Positions 1 through 11,236 of a stretch of 64,000 nucleotides of DNA are shown one piece after another. This DNA comes from Areca catechu (lineage: Eukaryota; Streptophyta; Magnoliopsida; Arecales; Arecaceae). Made by a program: the position numbers and the translations under genes. The stretch's first letter is position 1, and the number at the start of each line of letters is the position of its first letter. The DNA lies in NCBI GenBank assembly GCA_021397845.1, contig CM038049.1, positions 107,662,877-107,726,876 on the forward strand, written 5' to 3'. The notes under the pieces were generated by a model, which was not told the origin of the DNA, did not search any database, and was given only the letters and a program-made list of their open reading frames with translations.

Positions 1-1183
1 AACAAATAGATCTAATTATGCATGATTTAAATAAAATATTTCCATACCTTTATTCCACCTGGAATAGCCCTGGAATAAAGTTGGAATAGGTTGGAATAAG
101 TGGGATAAACTTATTCCAGCCATCTTCAACCTTGAGATGCTTGGAATCCTCTGTTTTTGCTCTTCAAAACATAAATCAAAAGGTGGCATCTAGACCTCCT
201 TTTCCTCCCAAATCGGAACAGCAGCTGGGGATTAGATATTCTTCGATCTTCAACAGCAAACGATCTGTCCAAGAGCTGCTGGAAATCTGCACTCCAGAAA
301 ATAAAACAGGACTTTTGGATTTGAAACAGCAAAGGAAGTCCGATCTGGTTGCTCTAAGGAGTTGAAAGGAACTCCTTCTAGAGCGGAGACACGCCGGGGG
401 ATCCCTGAACCTCCCTCACGAGCGGTGCTAGCCGCTGGAAGAGGACACGGTCACAGGTAAGTTACAACAACTTCTCTTTGCTGCAGAGCAGATTTGAGCA
501 CTTCAAAGAGAGGGATTAAGGCCTTGTTTCTCTCCCTCACACTCTCCTAAAACTAGCTCTCAATAGAAGGTAAAGGATCAAGCTTTCAGCCTCTCAAAGG
601 GAAGAACACTCTTGGTGTTTTCTCTCTTCACACGATGCAACAGCTCCTTGCTGAAACAGGGGACTAGCAGGGAATAAATAGGCAGCCGGGAGAGGGAGTT
701 GGAGAGGTTGGGAAAGCCAAGTGGCAGCAGTTGCCAATCACCCATAAAACAATGTTAAAGCCAGCGGGTGAAGGAGAGGAAGAGATGCCAGCAACGTTCG
801 GACGAATGGGCTTCGGTCGTTTTGGCCTTTGGGTTTCTCCTGGCATTAAGAAAAAAATCCAACGATAAAATACAGTGTAAATGGTCACATGGGAGAATAA
901 ATCACCGGTTCAAACAAATCCGGTAAATTCCTATTTAAACCAAGTGGTTCTATCCAATTGAACCGGTTCAAGGGTAAAATTGGTTCAATTGGTTCACAAA
1001 CAATTGGAGGCCGAAACAAACTCTGAATCAGTTCAAAAATGATTCAGAAAAAACCTGGCGTAGTCCTGGTCAGCCCGGAACAATTTCCGGTTGACACAGA
1101 CAAGGGCAAAATGGGGAAAAGAGTGCTCAAGAAATACTGTGACCATAAAATCGAGACGATTTCCAATCGTAATCGGTATCCAG
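1..1183. other. Unclassified flank, possibly LTR-derived
   Basis: No recognisable coding region. Near 50-115 there are several short TGGAATA/TATTCCA words. On the minus strand a TATA-like CTATTTATTCCC lies at about 670-682, followed downstream by pyrimidine-rich sequence, as seen in retrotransposon LTRs. AT-rich repeats of the words GGTTCAA and CCGGTTCAA lie at 900-1010. It ends abruptly where Angela copy 1 begins at 1184. It may be part of a minus-strand LTR, but I could not match it to anything else in the window, so this is a weak inference. Confidence 0.25.
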
Positions 1184-3618
1184 TGAAAGGATTATGCCCT
1201 ATAAGCCAATATTTGTATCTCCCAGACCATTATAAATTGACAAGTTAATAAAGGCAATATTTTTTTATCATTTGCTATGTCATTATATGATGAACCCCAT
1301 AGATTAGGGCTATGGTCCTAGGGCTATGATGAGATCATACTAGTGAGATCTAAGGCCTTAAAATCCTAATATAGAATATTCCTAGTCAAAGGAACCCTGA
1401 GTTGGGGATCAGGGTTTCCGGTTAGACTGGCACATCCTATGTATGCTGAAAAGAGTGACTGCTCTCACAGTCACTTGTGTGGGACACTAATACAAGGATG
1501 TGGGTGCTCATTAGCGAATGAGTTCACTGAATAGATCCAGTTTAAGAACATCTAATGGAGCCTTAGCTGCATGTCAATAGATGTTTCTCATAGTGGGAGT
1601 TGTACAAGTAGTCCTATGACCTGAGACTGCCATAATACCTTATGTACATGAACCCATGCTTTGGTTCAATCTCAATCATGACACTGGGTCATGCACGAGG
1701 TTGATGCTGGGTATGGTGAATTGTATATGAAGGTAATGAGTAGGTCAACAAGGAATTGATCACTCCTAGTAGGAGGAGATTGCATCCAGCCAAATTAGGT
1801 CAGATGATGATTCAGGAAATCTTTGATCAAAGTACAGATATTAGAAATGATTTCTAATATCAAATTAATTGAATCATTAGTGTATGACTGAGCTGGAAAT
1901 GAGTATAAGCTGGTTTTGACATGTTTCCATATCCATAGTTATATTCGGGATGCAAGATGATTGAAGGATCGAATTGTACGGGAACTTTCCACTGAAGGGT
2001 AGTTTTGGAATTTCACCAGAATTTCCATATCTTCCGGGTAGACATGACACGTTGCTAGATGTCAATCTTGTCTTGTGGGTTGATCAAATTAAATGGTTTA
2101 ATTGGATCACTAATTAGGAGGAGTCCTAATTGACTAACTCGAGTTAGCTCGATTTGACCTAAATCGATTAGAATGAGTTCTGATCAAATTAGGTCAACTT
2201 GCACTCGGACCCACTGCTGGCTAGGTATGGAACCCAATGGGTCACACACTTAGGACAGATAATCAAGGATTTAATTTGGAATTAAATCTCGTTTGCAGAT
2301 GAACACACTAGCATGTGTTGCAAACCATGGCTTCTAATTGAATCGGATTCGAGTTAGGGTTCCGATTTGGTCTTTTTTAAATCCAAATTCATTCCGGTTT
2401 GAATCTAATTGAAGATTCAAGACATTGGGCTAATAGTAGGCTAGCAATTGGGCTAACCTAAGAGGCTAAACCCCTTTCCCACATCGCCTAAACCCCTTCC
2501 CCTCTCTTCCCACGCGCGCGCGCAAGGAGAAGAGTCCACGCGCGCGTGGACTCTCTCCAAGGGGCGTTTTTGCATGAGAAAAGAAAAAGGGGATCGGCGT
2601 TTTGGCTGAAGGGGCATGGAAGAGAGTCCACCTAGGCGTGGACTCCTCAAAAACGGGATTACCGTGAAAGAAATACTGAAGGGGCGCGACTCTTCTCTTC
2701 TGCGCGCGCCCTTCTGTGTTTTTTTTTTTTTTTTTTTTTCTCGCGACTCTTTCTTGCGTCTTCCCATCCCAAAGGCCGTGAGATTAATTCAAGGGCCGTG
2801 AGATGAAGGGAAAGGATGTGAGAAGGGAGAGAGGGGCATGAGAGGGTGATTACAGATGGGTAGGCGCCTCTCTGTCGCCTATTTAAGGAGAAGACTTCAC
2901 CGTAAAATAAAGGAAGAAAAACTATTCCAGATTTTCTACAAGGAAGCCTTGCTTCTATTTTCTCTCTCCCTCTCCAGAAGATTGTTTCCCCCTCCTCTCT
3001 TTCCTCTTTGATTCCTTTACAGAGCCTTGGCTCTGTCGAATCTCAGAACAGAAGGAGAGTCAGAGAGAAACTCTCCGACGGTAAAGGAAGAAGGCGCCTC
3101 TCCTTTCTTTCTTACATTAAGACAATCTTGTCTTAATTTTCTTCTCCCTCCAAGACAAGCATTGTCTCATTTTAGGACAAGGGCTTATTCTTAAGACAAG
3201 AGTGTCTTAAGGGGCCAAAGTTGCTAGAAGACAAGGAGAAGGGTAAGAGAGAAGGTTTAGTCCCAATTTGGCTAGAGGAGTCCTAGCCAATAGCCCATAT
3301 ATCAAGTTCTTGGGGTAGAACTTGATTGGAAGGAACCCAATTAAGGAGTCAATGTCTTGATCATCTGCCCGTGTGGATCACCATCGGAGGGCGGACAAGT
3401 GGATGCCTGGTGTGTTCAAGAGGCTGCTCAATTTGGAGTTCATTTCTGCATCAGACTGGTAATAGCAATCTGAGGTTAGTATTTAAACAATGTTTAAATT
3501 TGGACATGCATGTAGTCATAGTTTTTAATTGCTAATAAGGAGATTTGGGATTAGGGTTCGGACCTGGTTTCATAAATTTTTGAAATCCATGCTTCCGCAC
3601 TGGTTCACGAACCCAACA
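1184..3618 (+). repeat. 5' LTR of Angela copy 1
   Basis: 2435 bp, begins TGAAAGGATTATGCCC and ends CCCAACA. A TATA-like TATTTAA lies at 2880-2886. U3 holds a GC-rich perfect palindrome at 2531-2554, a second hairpin with the same arms at about 2623-2646, and a run of 22 T at about 2719-2740 that the other copies lack. AAGACA/TGTCTT inverted repeats follow the TATA box (3116-3137, 3153-3167, 3191-3210). Short open frames inside are not genes. Confidence 0.93.
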
Positions 3619-3619
3619 G

Positions 3620-3631
3620 TGGTATCAGAGC
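3620..3631 (+). other. Primer-binding site (initiator Met tRNA), copy 1
   Basis: TGGTATCAGAGC, one base after the 5' LTR. This is the usual plant copia primer site complementary to the 3' end of initiator tRNA-Met. It marks where minus-strand DNA synthesis would start. Confidence 0.93.
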
Positions 3632-4288
3632 CTCCTTATTAGGATTAAAACTTATGCAGTTCAATTCATGTTTTATTAAATGATGTAGTATCATGTTAAA
3701 GTTTTTATATTGATGCACAATGCATGTCTTTGATTGAACATGAGTTTGATGATTGCCACCAGTTAGGGTTTTCCACAGAAACCCTAATTGTCTTAGAGAT
3801 ATGATTAGCCATGGAGCCATCATACTGAAATAAGGTTGCCCTGGCATAATGGTGTATCCATTATGTGGTAAATGGTTGTCCTAGTATGATGGCACACATT
3901 TCACATATTTGCTTAGTTTAAAGCATGTATTAATATATGTGATAGCTTTTAATTGAATGTGCTGGCATTGCATAAATCCCTCTTAAAATTATATTAAGTG
4001 GTAGTATAGTTAACCGATAAGCATTATTAGTCATGATGGATAATTAGTCATTTCGGTGTCTAGAAAGGTGGTTCTGGGAAGGTAAAGGGAATCGTGGTTT
4101 TTAATTGGTTCCGTTGTCTGACCTGGCCAATTTTAAATTGGTGTCTAGGAAAGCAACGGGGGGACCCCCACATCTCTTCCACTAGCCTGGCCGATCTGAT
4201 TGATTTAATTCTTGACTAACATGCTTGGTGTTAAAATACTATTATTGGCCTTCCTTCATGATAGGTCATTATTGTGTTACGATCTATA

Positions 4289-4605
4289 CTAGGTTTGTTG
4301 TGTACACACAAGACCTAATATGATGACTAACACAATTTTTGGCCTAATACAATTATTTGTTTATGGCATGATTTAATGTAATATTTTGTTGTGTACACAC
4401 AAGGGTATTACTATTAAAGTCATGACTATATGGCTATGGAGGGTCTTACTTAACTGAAATATTATAGTTTGTTGTGTATACACAAGGCTATTAATATTTT
4501 AGAGGCCGGGATAAGTTGAGAATTGTATGGGTTACAATTGGAGAGAATTTTCCTACCTATGAACTTATATAAGATTTGTTGTGTACACACAAGGTCTTTT
4601 ATAAG
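4289..4605 (+). promoter_or_regulatory. Four-hairpin array in the Angela leader, copy 1
   Basis: The motif TTTGTTGTGTACACACAAG occurs at 4294-4312, 4385-4403 and 4575-4593, and as a TATA-centred variant at 4468-4486. Its core TGTGTACACA is self-complementary. Each copy is flanked by its own pair of complementary arms, and the four arm pairs are unrelated in sequence: for example CTTATATAAGA with TCTTTTATAAG (4564-4605), and AAATATTATAG with CTATTAATATTT (4457-4499). This is the pattern expected of four RNA stem-loops with a fixed apical domain. The position, between PBS and gag, is where retroelement dimerisation and packaging signals lie. Function is inferred. Confidence 0.6.
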
Positions 4606-4785
4606 GGATTGGGATCTCAACCCCACTAAGAAAAACTAATTAGGGTTTTCTCGATCATCGTATAGAGGGTTATGATGCTCGATAAAATAGTGGGAGACAT
4701 AATTAAATTAAAGTCCTAATTTAATTATGTATTGTCATTTCATGGTTGTTTGCTTATGTATTGTTCTTTGTTTAAATGTAGATAA

Positions 4786-7700
4786 ATGGCCTCTTCACTC
4801 TCACTCCATAGTATTTTAGATGCCAACAAATTGACTGGGCCTAATTATGTTGATTGGCTGAGAAATTTAAAAATAGTACTCAGTCAAGAAAGAATTTCCT
4901 ATATTCTTGATAACCCAATTTTGGAACCACCAAGGGAAGATGCCTCGCAAGAGGAGAAGACCACATATAATATGTGGCAAAATGACTCACTTACAGTCAA
5001 GTGTGTTATGCTTGCCTCTATGACTAATGAGTTGCAGAGGCAGCATGATAGCATGGATACTAACTCCATACTGCTCAATTTAAAAGAGCTTTATGGAGAA
5101 CACAGAAGAACTGCTAGATATGAAATATCTAAGCAGTTGTTCCACGCAAGGATGACAGAAGGTACATCAGTACAAGACCATGTATTAAAGATAATTGATC
5201 TAATCACTCGATTAGGTCAATTAGGTTTTGTAATGGATGGGGAGTTGAATCAAGACTTGATCTTGCAATCACTCCCAGAGTCATTTTCATAGTTTGTTCT
5301 TAATTACCATATGAACAAACTTAATTCTTCCTTGCCTGAGCTGTTGAATATGTTGAAGACAGCAGAGAGCCATGTAAAGAAAAATAAGGCTCCAGTTCTT
5401 CTTGTGGATAAGAAGAAGACAGGCAAAAAGGGTTCCAGTAAGAGGATGAATCCGAAAGGGGGCATTAAGAAGAAGAAAGGAAAGAAGGCCTCCGGACAGA
5501 TGACCTGCTTTCATTGTGGCAAGCCGGGTCATTGGAAAAGGAACTGCAAGGTTTACCTTGCAAGTGTGAAGCCTGGTGCATCAGAGGCACCAAAAGGTAT
5601 GAAAGAAGTTCATACTATTTTGTCATTGGATTCTTCCATTTCAAATACTTGGGTGTTGGATACCGCCTGTGGTCATAACATCTGCAAATCATTGCAGGGA
5701 CTTCAGGGGCTTAAAGTATTGAAGGAAGGTAACTTTGAGCTCTACGGTGCTGGAGGGGACCCCGTCCAAGCAGAAGCTATAGGGACTTATGTTTTGAAGT
5801 TACCTTCAGGGAAGATCTTGGAGCTAAGGAATTGTTACTATATGCCAAAAATCATTAGAAATATCATATATGTACCCTTGTTACTTAAACAAGGATATAC
5901 TATGAATGTAATGAGCAGTGGCTGCTCAATTTCTTTATCTAATGAAATTATATGTTATGGCATATTCTGCAATGGTCTATTAACTCTTTCCACTAATGAC
6001 AATATTTTTCTTGTTTCTAACAAACGGAAAAGAGATGATGTAAACAATACCTTACTTTGGCATTGTCGACTTGGACATATTAGTGAGACTAGGATTAACA
6101 AGTTATACAAAAAAATTTCTTTGATCCTTATGACTATGAGTCATTAGGAACTTGTGAATCATGTCTCATGGGTAAGATGACCAAGACTCCATTTGGTGGA
6201 CATGGAGAAAGGACAAAAGAGTTATTGGGACTCATACACACAGATGTATGTGGGCCTATGACAACTCAAGCCTATGGTGGATACTCATACTTCATCACAT
6301 TTACTGATGATTTTTCAAGGTATGGATTTGTGTATCTAATGAAACATAAGTCCGAGGCTTTTGAAAAATTTTTAGAGTATCAAAGTATGGTAGAGAAACA
6401 GACAGGAAAAAGTATAAAGATCCTCCGATCAGATAGAGGAGGTGAGTACTTATCCACTGAGTTTCTTGATCACCTTAAAGATAAGGGGATCATCTCTGAA
6501 TGGACTCCTCCTTACACACCACAATTAAATGGTGTTGCTAAAGGAGGAATCGTACTCTATTGGATATGGTACGGTCCATGATGTGCTTCACGGAGTTACC
6601 TTTTTCTTTCTGGGGATATGCTTTGGAAACAGCAACTTATATCTTGAATAGAGTACCATCTAAAACTGTCTCTAGCAGTCCATATGAATTATGGAGAGGT
6701 AAGAAGCCCAATCTTAAGTATATTAAGATATGGGGATGTCCAGCCTATGTAGAAAGAAATTTTGGACGTAAACTAGATGCTAGAGCAGACAAATATCTAT
6801 TTATGGGATATCCTAGAGATAGTATAGGATATCTGTTCTACCACCCTACTGAACAAAAAGTTTTGGTCAGTAGGCATGCCACTTTTATGGAAAAGGAATT
6901 CATCCTACAAAAGGGCACTGGTAGAAATATCGAACTTAATGAGATTCAACAAATAGACACTTCTCAGTCAAGTAACAACATAGTTAATATAGAACCTGAA
7001 CACACTCCTATCCGTAGGTCTGATAGGGTGCGACAGGCACCTGAGAGGTATGGGTTCATAATTGAAAATAATGAAGCCCAAATCATTCAAAATGATGAGC
7101 CTCTAACCTATACGGAAGCAGTCATGAGTAGAGACTCAGGCAGATGGATGGAAGCCATGAGATCCGAGATGGACTCCATGTATGTCAACCAAGTATGGTC
7201 TTTGGTTGATGCACCAGAGGGTATTAACCCTATTGGGTGTAAATGGGTCTATAAAAGGAAGATTGGGGCAGATGGCCAAGTTGAAACTTATAAAGCCAGA
7301 TTGGTGGCTAAGGGTTTCAGACTAAAACAGGGAATAGATTATGATGAAACATTTTCCCCTGTTGCCATGCTCAAATCTATTCGGATTATGCTTGCTATAG
7401 CAGCATATCATGATTATGAGATCTGGCAAATGGATGTAAAAACTGCATTCCTCAATGGTTTCCTTGAGGAAGAGGTTTATATGTCACAGCCAGAAGGTTC
7501 TGTCTTGGAGACTAAACCTAATCAGGTATGTAGGCTAAAGAAATCCATTTATGGATTAAAGCAAGCATCCAGGAGTTGGAACATCCGATTTGATAAAACA
7601 GTCAAAGAATTTAATTTTTTCAAAAATGAGGATGAACCTTGTGTGTACAAGAAGACTAGTGGGAGTGCCATAGTTTTCTTAGTTCTATATGTTGATGATA

Positions 7701-8674
7701 TACTTCTTATTGGGAATGATATCCCAATGTTACAATCAGTCAAAGTGTGGTTATCGAAACAGTTTTCCATGAAAGACTTGGGAGAAGCATCCTATATACT
7801 GGGTATAAAGATCTATAGAGAAAGATCAAGAAGGATGCTAGGCTTGTCCCAGTCTAGGTACATTGACCAGGTGCTAAAGAGATTTAGCATGGAGGAAAGT
7901 TAAAGAGGTTACTTACCTATTGGTCATGGCATACGTCTTTCAAAGAGGATGTCTCCTAAGACACCTGAAGAAAGAAATAGAATGAATTCTATACCTTATG
8001 CTTCGGCTATAGGGTCAATTATGTATGCTATGTTATGTACCAGGCCTGATGTAGCATATGCCTTGGGTGTAGCCAGTAGATTTCAGGCTGATCCAGGAGA
8101 GGATCACTGGAAGGCTGTGAAAAATATTCTTAAGTACCTGAGAAGGACTAAGGATATTTTTCTTATATACGGAGGATCTGATCTTAAACTAGAAGCCTAT
8201 TCAGACTCTAGTTTTCAATCAAACCCAGATGATAGTAAATCCATTTCAGGGTATGTCTTTACCTTGAATGGTGGAGCAGTAAGTTGGAAGAGCACTAAAC
8301 AGCAGACTGTAGCTGACTCAACTACCGAGGCAGAGTACATAGCTGTCAGTGAAGCCGCCAAGGAAGCTGTCTGGATGAAGAAATTCATCACAGAGTTGGG
8401 AGTAGTTCCTGAGATTGAGAACCCGGTGCCACTCTATTGTGATAACACTGGAGCAGTTGCTCAAGCTAAGGATCCGAGAGCCCATCACAAGTCCAAGCAC
8501 ATTCTGAGACGCTTCCATCTTGTCCGAGAGATAATCGAGAGACAAGAAGTCTGCATCAATAGAGTGGATACAAAGAACAACATAGCAGACCCGTTCACTA
8601 AGGCTCTACCACAGCGGGAGTTTGATCGCCACCTCGATAGTATGGGGTTAAAGAATAAGAGTGATTGGCTTTAG
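4786..8674 (+). pseudogene. Broken copia gag-pol, Angela copy 1
   Basis: The start ATG at 4786 matches the start of the intact copy 3. Gag runs to an in-frame TAG at 5290-5292, before the zinc knuckle. The CCHC knuckle (CX2CX4HX4C) is complete in this copy, at about 5508-5550. Protease carries Asp-Thr-Ala in place of Asp-Thr-Gly. A one-base shift lies in an A-run near 6108-6116, and another one-base loss near 6540 falls exactly at the catalytic Glu of the integrase D,D35E triad. A TAA lies at 7901-7903 in late RT. RT retains YVDD, and RNase H follows to a TAG at 8672-8674. The protein cannot be made in full, so the copy could move only with help. Confidence 0.93.
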
Positions 8675-8677
8675 TGC

Positions 8678-8688
8678 AAGTGGGAGAT
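8678..8688 (+). other. Polypurine tract, copy 1
   Basis: AAGTGGGAGAT directly abuts the 3' LTR at 8689. The same tract precedes the 3' LTR in copies 2 (34068-34078) and 3 (45948-45958). It is the plus-strand DNA primer site. Confidence 0.85.
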
Positions 8689-11105
8689 TGAAAGGATTAT
8701 GCCCTATAAGCCAATATTTGTATCTCCCAGACTATTGTAAATTGACAAGTTAATAAAGGCAATAATTTTTCATCATTCGCTGTGTCATTATATGATGAAC
8801 CCCATAGATTAGGGCTATGGTTGTAGGGCTATGATGAGATCATACCAGTGAGATCTAAGGCCTTAAAACCCTAGTCTAGAATATTCCTAGTCATAGGAAC
8901 CCTGAGTTGGGGATCAGGTTTTCCGGTTAGACTGGCATATCCTATGTATGCTGAAAAGGGTGACTGCTCTCACAGTCACTTGTGTGGGACACTAATACAA
9001 GGATGTGGGTGCTCATTAGCGAATGAGTTCACTGAATAGATCCAGTTTGAGAATATCTAATGGAGCCTTAGCTGCATGTCAATAAATGTTTCTCATAGTG
9101 GGAGTTGTACAAGTAGTTCTATGACCTGAGACTGCCATAATACCTTATGTACATGAACCCATGCTTTGGTTCAATCTCAATCATGACATTGGGTCATGCA
9201 CGAGGTTGATGCTGGGCATGGTGAATTGTATATGAAGGTAATGAGTAAGTCAACAAGGAATTGATCACTCCTAGTAGGAGGAGATTGCATCCAGCCAAAT
9301 TAGGTCAGATGATGATTCAAGAAATCTTTGATCAAAGTACAGATATTAGAAATGATTTCTAATATCGAATTAATTGAATCATTAGTGTATGACTGAGCTG
9401 GGAATGAGTATAAGCTGGTTTTGACATGTTTCCATATCCATAGTTATATTCGGGATGCAAGATGATTGAAGGATCGAATTGTACGGGAACTTTCCACTGA
9501 AGGGTAGTTTTGGAATTTCACCAGAATTTCCATATCTTCCGGGTAGACATGATACGTTGCTAGACGTCAATCTTGTCTTGTGGGTTGATCAAATTAAATG
9601 TTTTAATTGGATCACTAATTAGGAGGAGTCCTAATTGACTAACTCGAGTTAGCTCGATTTGACCTAAATCGATTAGAATGAGTTCTGATCAAATAAGGTC
9701 AACTTGCACTCGGACCCACTGCTGGCTAGGTATGGAACCCAATGGGTCACACACTTAGGACAGATAATCAAGGATTTAATTTGGAATTAAATCTCGTTTG
9801 CAGATGAACACACTAGCATGTGTTGCAAACCAGGGCTTCTACTTGAATCGGATTCGAGTTAGGGTTCCGATTTGGTCTTTTTTAGATCCAAATTCATTCC
9901 GGTTTGAATCTAATTGAAGATTCAAAACATTGGGCTAACATTAGGCTAGCAATTGGGCTAACCTAAGAGGCTAAAACCCTTTCCCACATCGCCTAAGCCC
10001 CTCCCCCTCTCTTCCCACGCGCGCGCGCAAGGAGAAGAGTCCACGCGCGCGTGGACTCTCTCCAAATAGCGTCTTTGCATGAAAAGAGAAAAAGGATCGG
10101 CGTTTTTTGGCTGAAAGGGCATGGAAGAGAGTCCACCTAGGCGTGGACTCTTCAAAAAAAGGGGATTACCGTGAAAGAAAGAAAGAAAACACCGAAGGGG
10201 CGCGACTCCTCTCTTCTGCGCGCGCCCTTCTGTGTTTTCTCGCGACTCTTTCTTGCGTCTTCCCATCCCAAAGGCCGTGAGATTAAATCAAGGGCCATGA
10301 GATGAAGGGAAAGGACGTGAGAAGGGAGAGAGGGGCGTGAGAAGGTGATTCCAGATGGATAGGCACCTCTCTGTCGCCTATTTAAGAAGAAGGCTTCACC
10401 GTAAAATTTATTCCAAGTTTTTCTACAGCGAAGCCTTGCCTCTTTTTTTTTCTTCTCCCTCTCCAGAAGATTGTTTCCCCTTCCTCTCTTTCCTCTTTGA
10501 TTCCTTTACAGAGCCTTGGCTCTGTCGAATCTCAGAACAGAAGGAGAGTCAGAGAGAAACTCTCCGACGGTAAAGGAAGAAGGCGCCTCTCCTTTCTTTC
10601 TTACATTAAGACAATATTGTCTTAATTTTCTTCTCCCTCCAAGACAAGCCTTGTCTCATTTTAGGACAAGGGCTTATTCTTAAGACAAGAGTTTCTTAAG
10701 GGGCCAAAGTTGCTAAAAGACAAGGAGAAGGGTAAGGGAGAAGGTTTAGTCCCAGTTTGGCTAGAGGAGTCCTAGCCAATAGCCCATATATCAAGTTCTT
10801 GGGGTAGAACTTGATTGGAAGGAACCCAATTAAGGAGTCAGTGTCTTGATCATCTGCCCGTGTGGATCACCATCGGAGGGCGGACAAGTGGACGCCTGGT
10901 GTGTTCAAGAGGCTACTCAATTTGGAGTTCATTTCTCCATCAGACTGGTAATAGCGATCTGAGGTTAGTATTTAAACAATGTTTAAATTTGGATATGCAT
11001 GTAGTCATAGTTTTAATTGCTAATAAGGTGATTTGGGATTAGGGTTCGGACCTGGTTTCATAAATTTTGAAATCCACGCTTCCGCACTGGTTCCCGAACA
11101 CAACA
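8689..11105 (+). repeat. 3' LTR of Angela copy 1
   Basis: 2417 bp, begins TGAAAGG and ends ACACAACA. It differs from its 5' partner by many substitutions and several indels. In U3/R several variants match copy 3, for example CTATTTAAGAAGAAGGC and GCGTCTTTGCATGAA. At the same places the 5' LTR matches copy 2. It retains the GC-rich palindrome (10036-10059) and the second hairpin (10128-10151). Confidence 0.92.
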
Positions 11106-11236
11106 CTGGGGAGTCTACTTCGAGCAGACAAAATAAAAAGAGAAAACAATCAAAACAAGCAAGCAAGCAAATCAGAAACCCTAGACTGGGCTCTGATACC
11201 AAAAATGATGCAGAACAGAAGCTCTGATACCAAAAA
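11106..11236 (-). mobile_element. Remnant interior and duplicated PBS of element F
   Basis: Read on the minus strand, TTGGTATCAGAGC lies just inside the LTR at 11237. The block holding the PBS and the LTR end is present twice in tandem (11190-11220 and from 11221), a 31-base duplication. The remaining 84 bases to 11106 are purine-rich internal leader, cut off by the end of Angela copy 1. No coding sequence of F is left. Confidence 0.6.

Larger units (their letters stand above)
1184..11105 (+). mobile_element. Angela-type Ty1/copia retrotransposon, copy 1 (defective)
   Basis: Full-length layout: 5' LTR 1184-3618, Met-tRNA PBS 3620-3631, leader to 4785, one gag-pol region 4786-8674 with copia domain order (gag, protease, integrase, RT, RNase H), polypurine tract 8678-8688, 3' LTR 8689-11105. 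The element starts TG and ends CA. The five bases before it (tccag) do not match the five after it (ctggg), unlike copies 2 and 3, so its ends may come from different insertions. The coding region carries two stops and two frameshifts. Assignment to the Angela/BARE lineage rests on gag, integrase and RT similarity recognised by eye. Confidence 0.93.

Noticed and set aside
1877..2065. A 62-codon minus-strand frame repeated almost unchanged in every Angela LTR (also 9382, 27295, 34773, 39159, 46654)
   Set aside because: It is conserved only because the LTRs are recent copies. It lies in U3, has no domain, and differences do not favour silent sites as far as I can see.
3620..3631. tRNA gene fragments at the many TGGTATCAGAGC sites
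   Set aside because: These are 12-base primer-binding sites next to LTRs, with no cloverleaf around them.
4289..4605. CRISPR-like array in the leader
   Set aside because: Four palindromic repeats with uneven spacing in a plant retrotransposon leader; no spacers of constant length and a eukaryotic context.
5290..5292. Programmed readthrough between gag and pol at the shared TAG
   Set aside because: The stop lies within gag, before the zinc knuckle, copy 3 has a sense codon there, and I see no known readthrough context. Inherited damage is simpler.
8675..8688. Envelope-like gene after RNase H
   Set aside because: The polypurine tract follows the gag-pol stop almost at once in all three copies, leaving no room.
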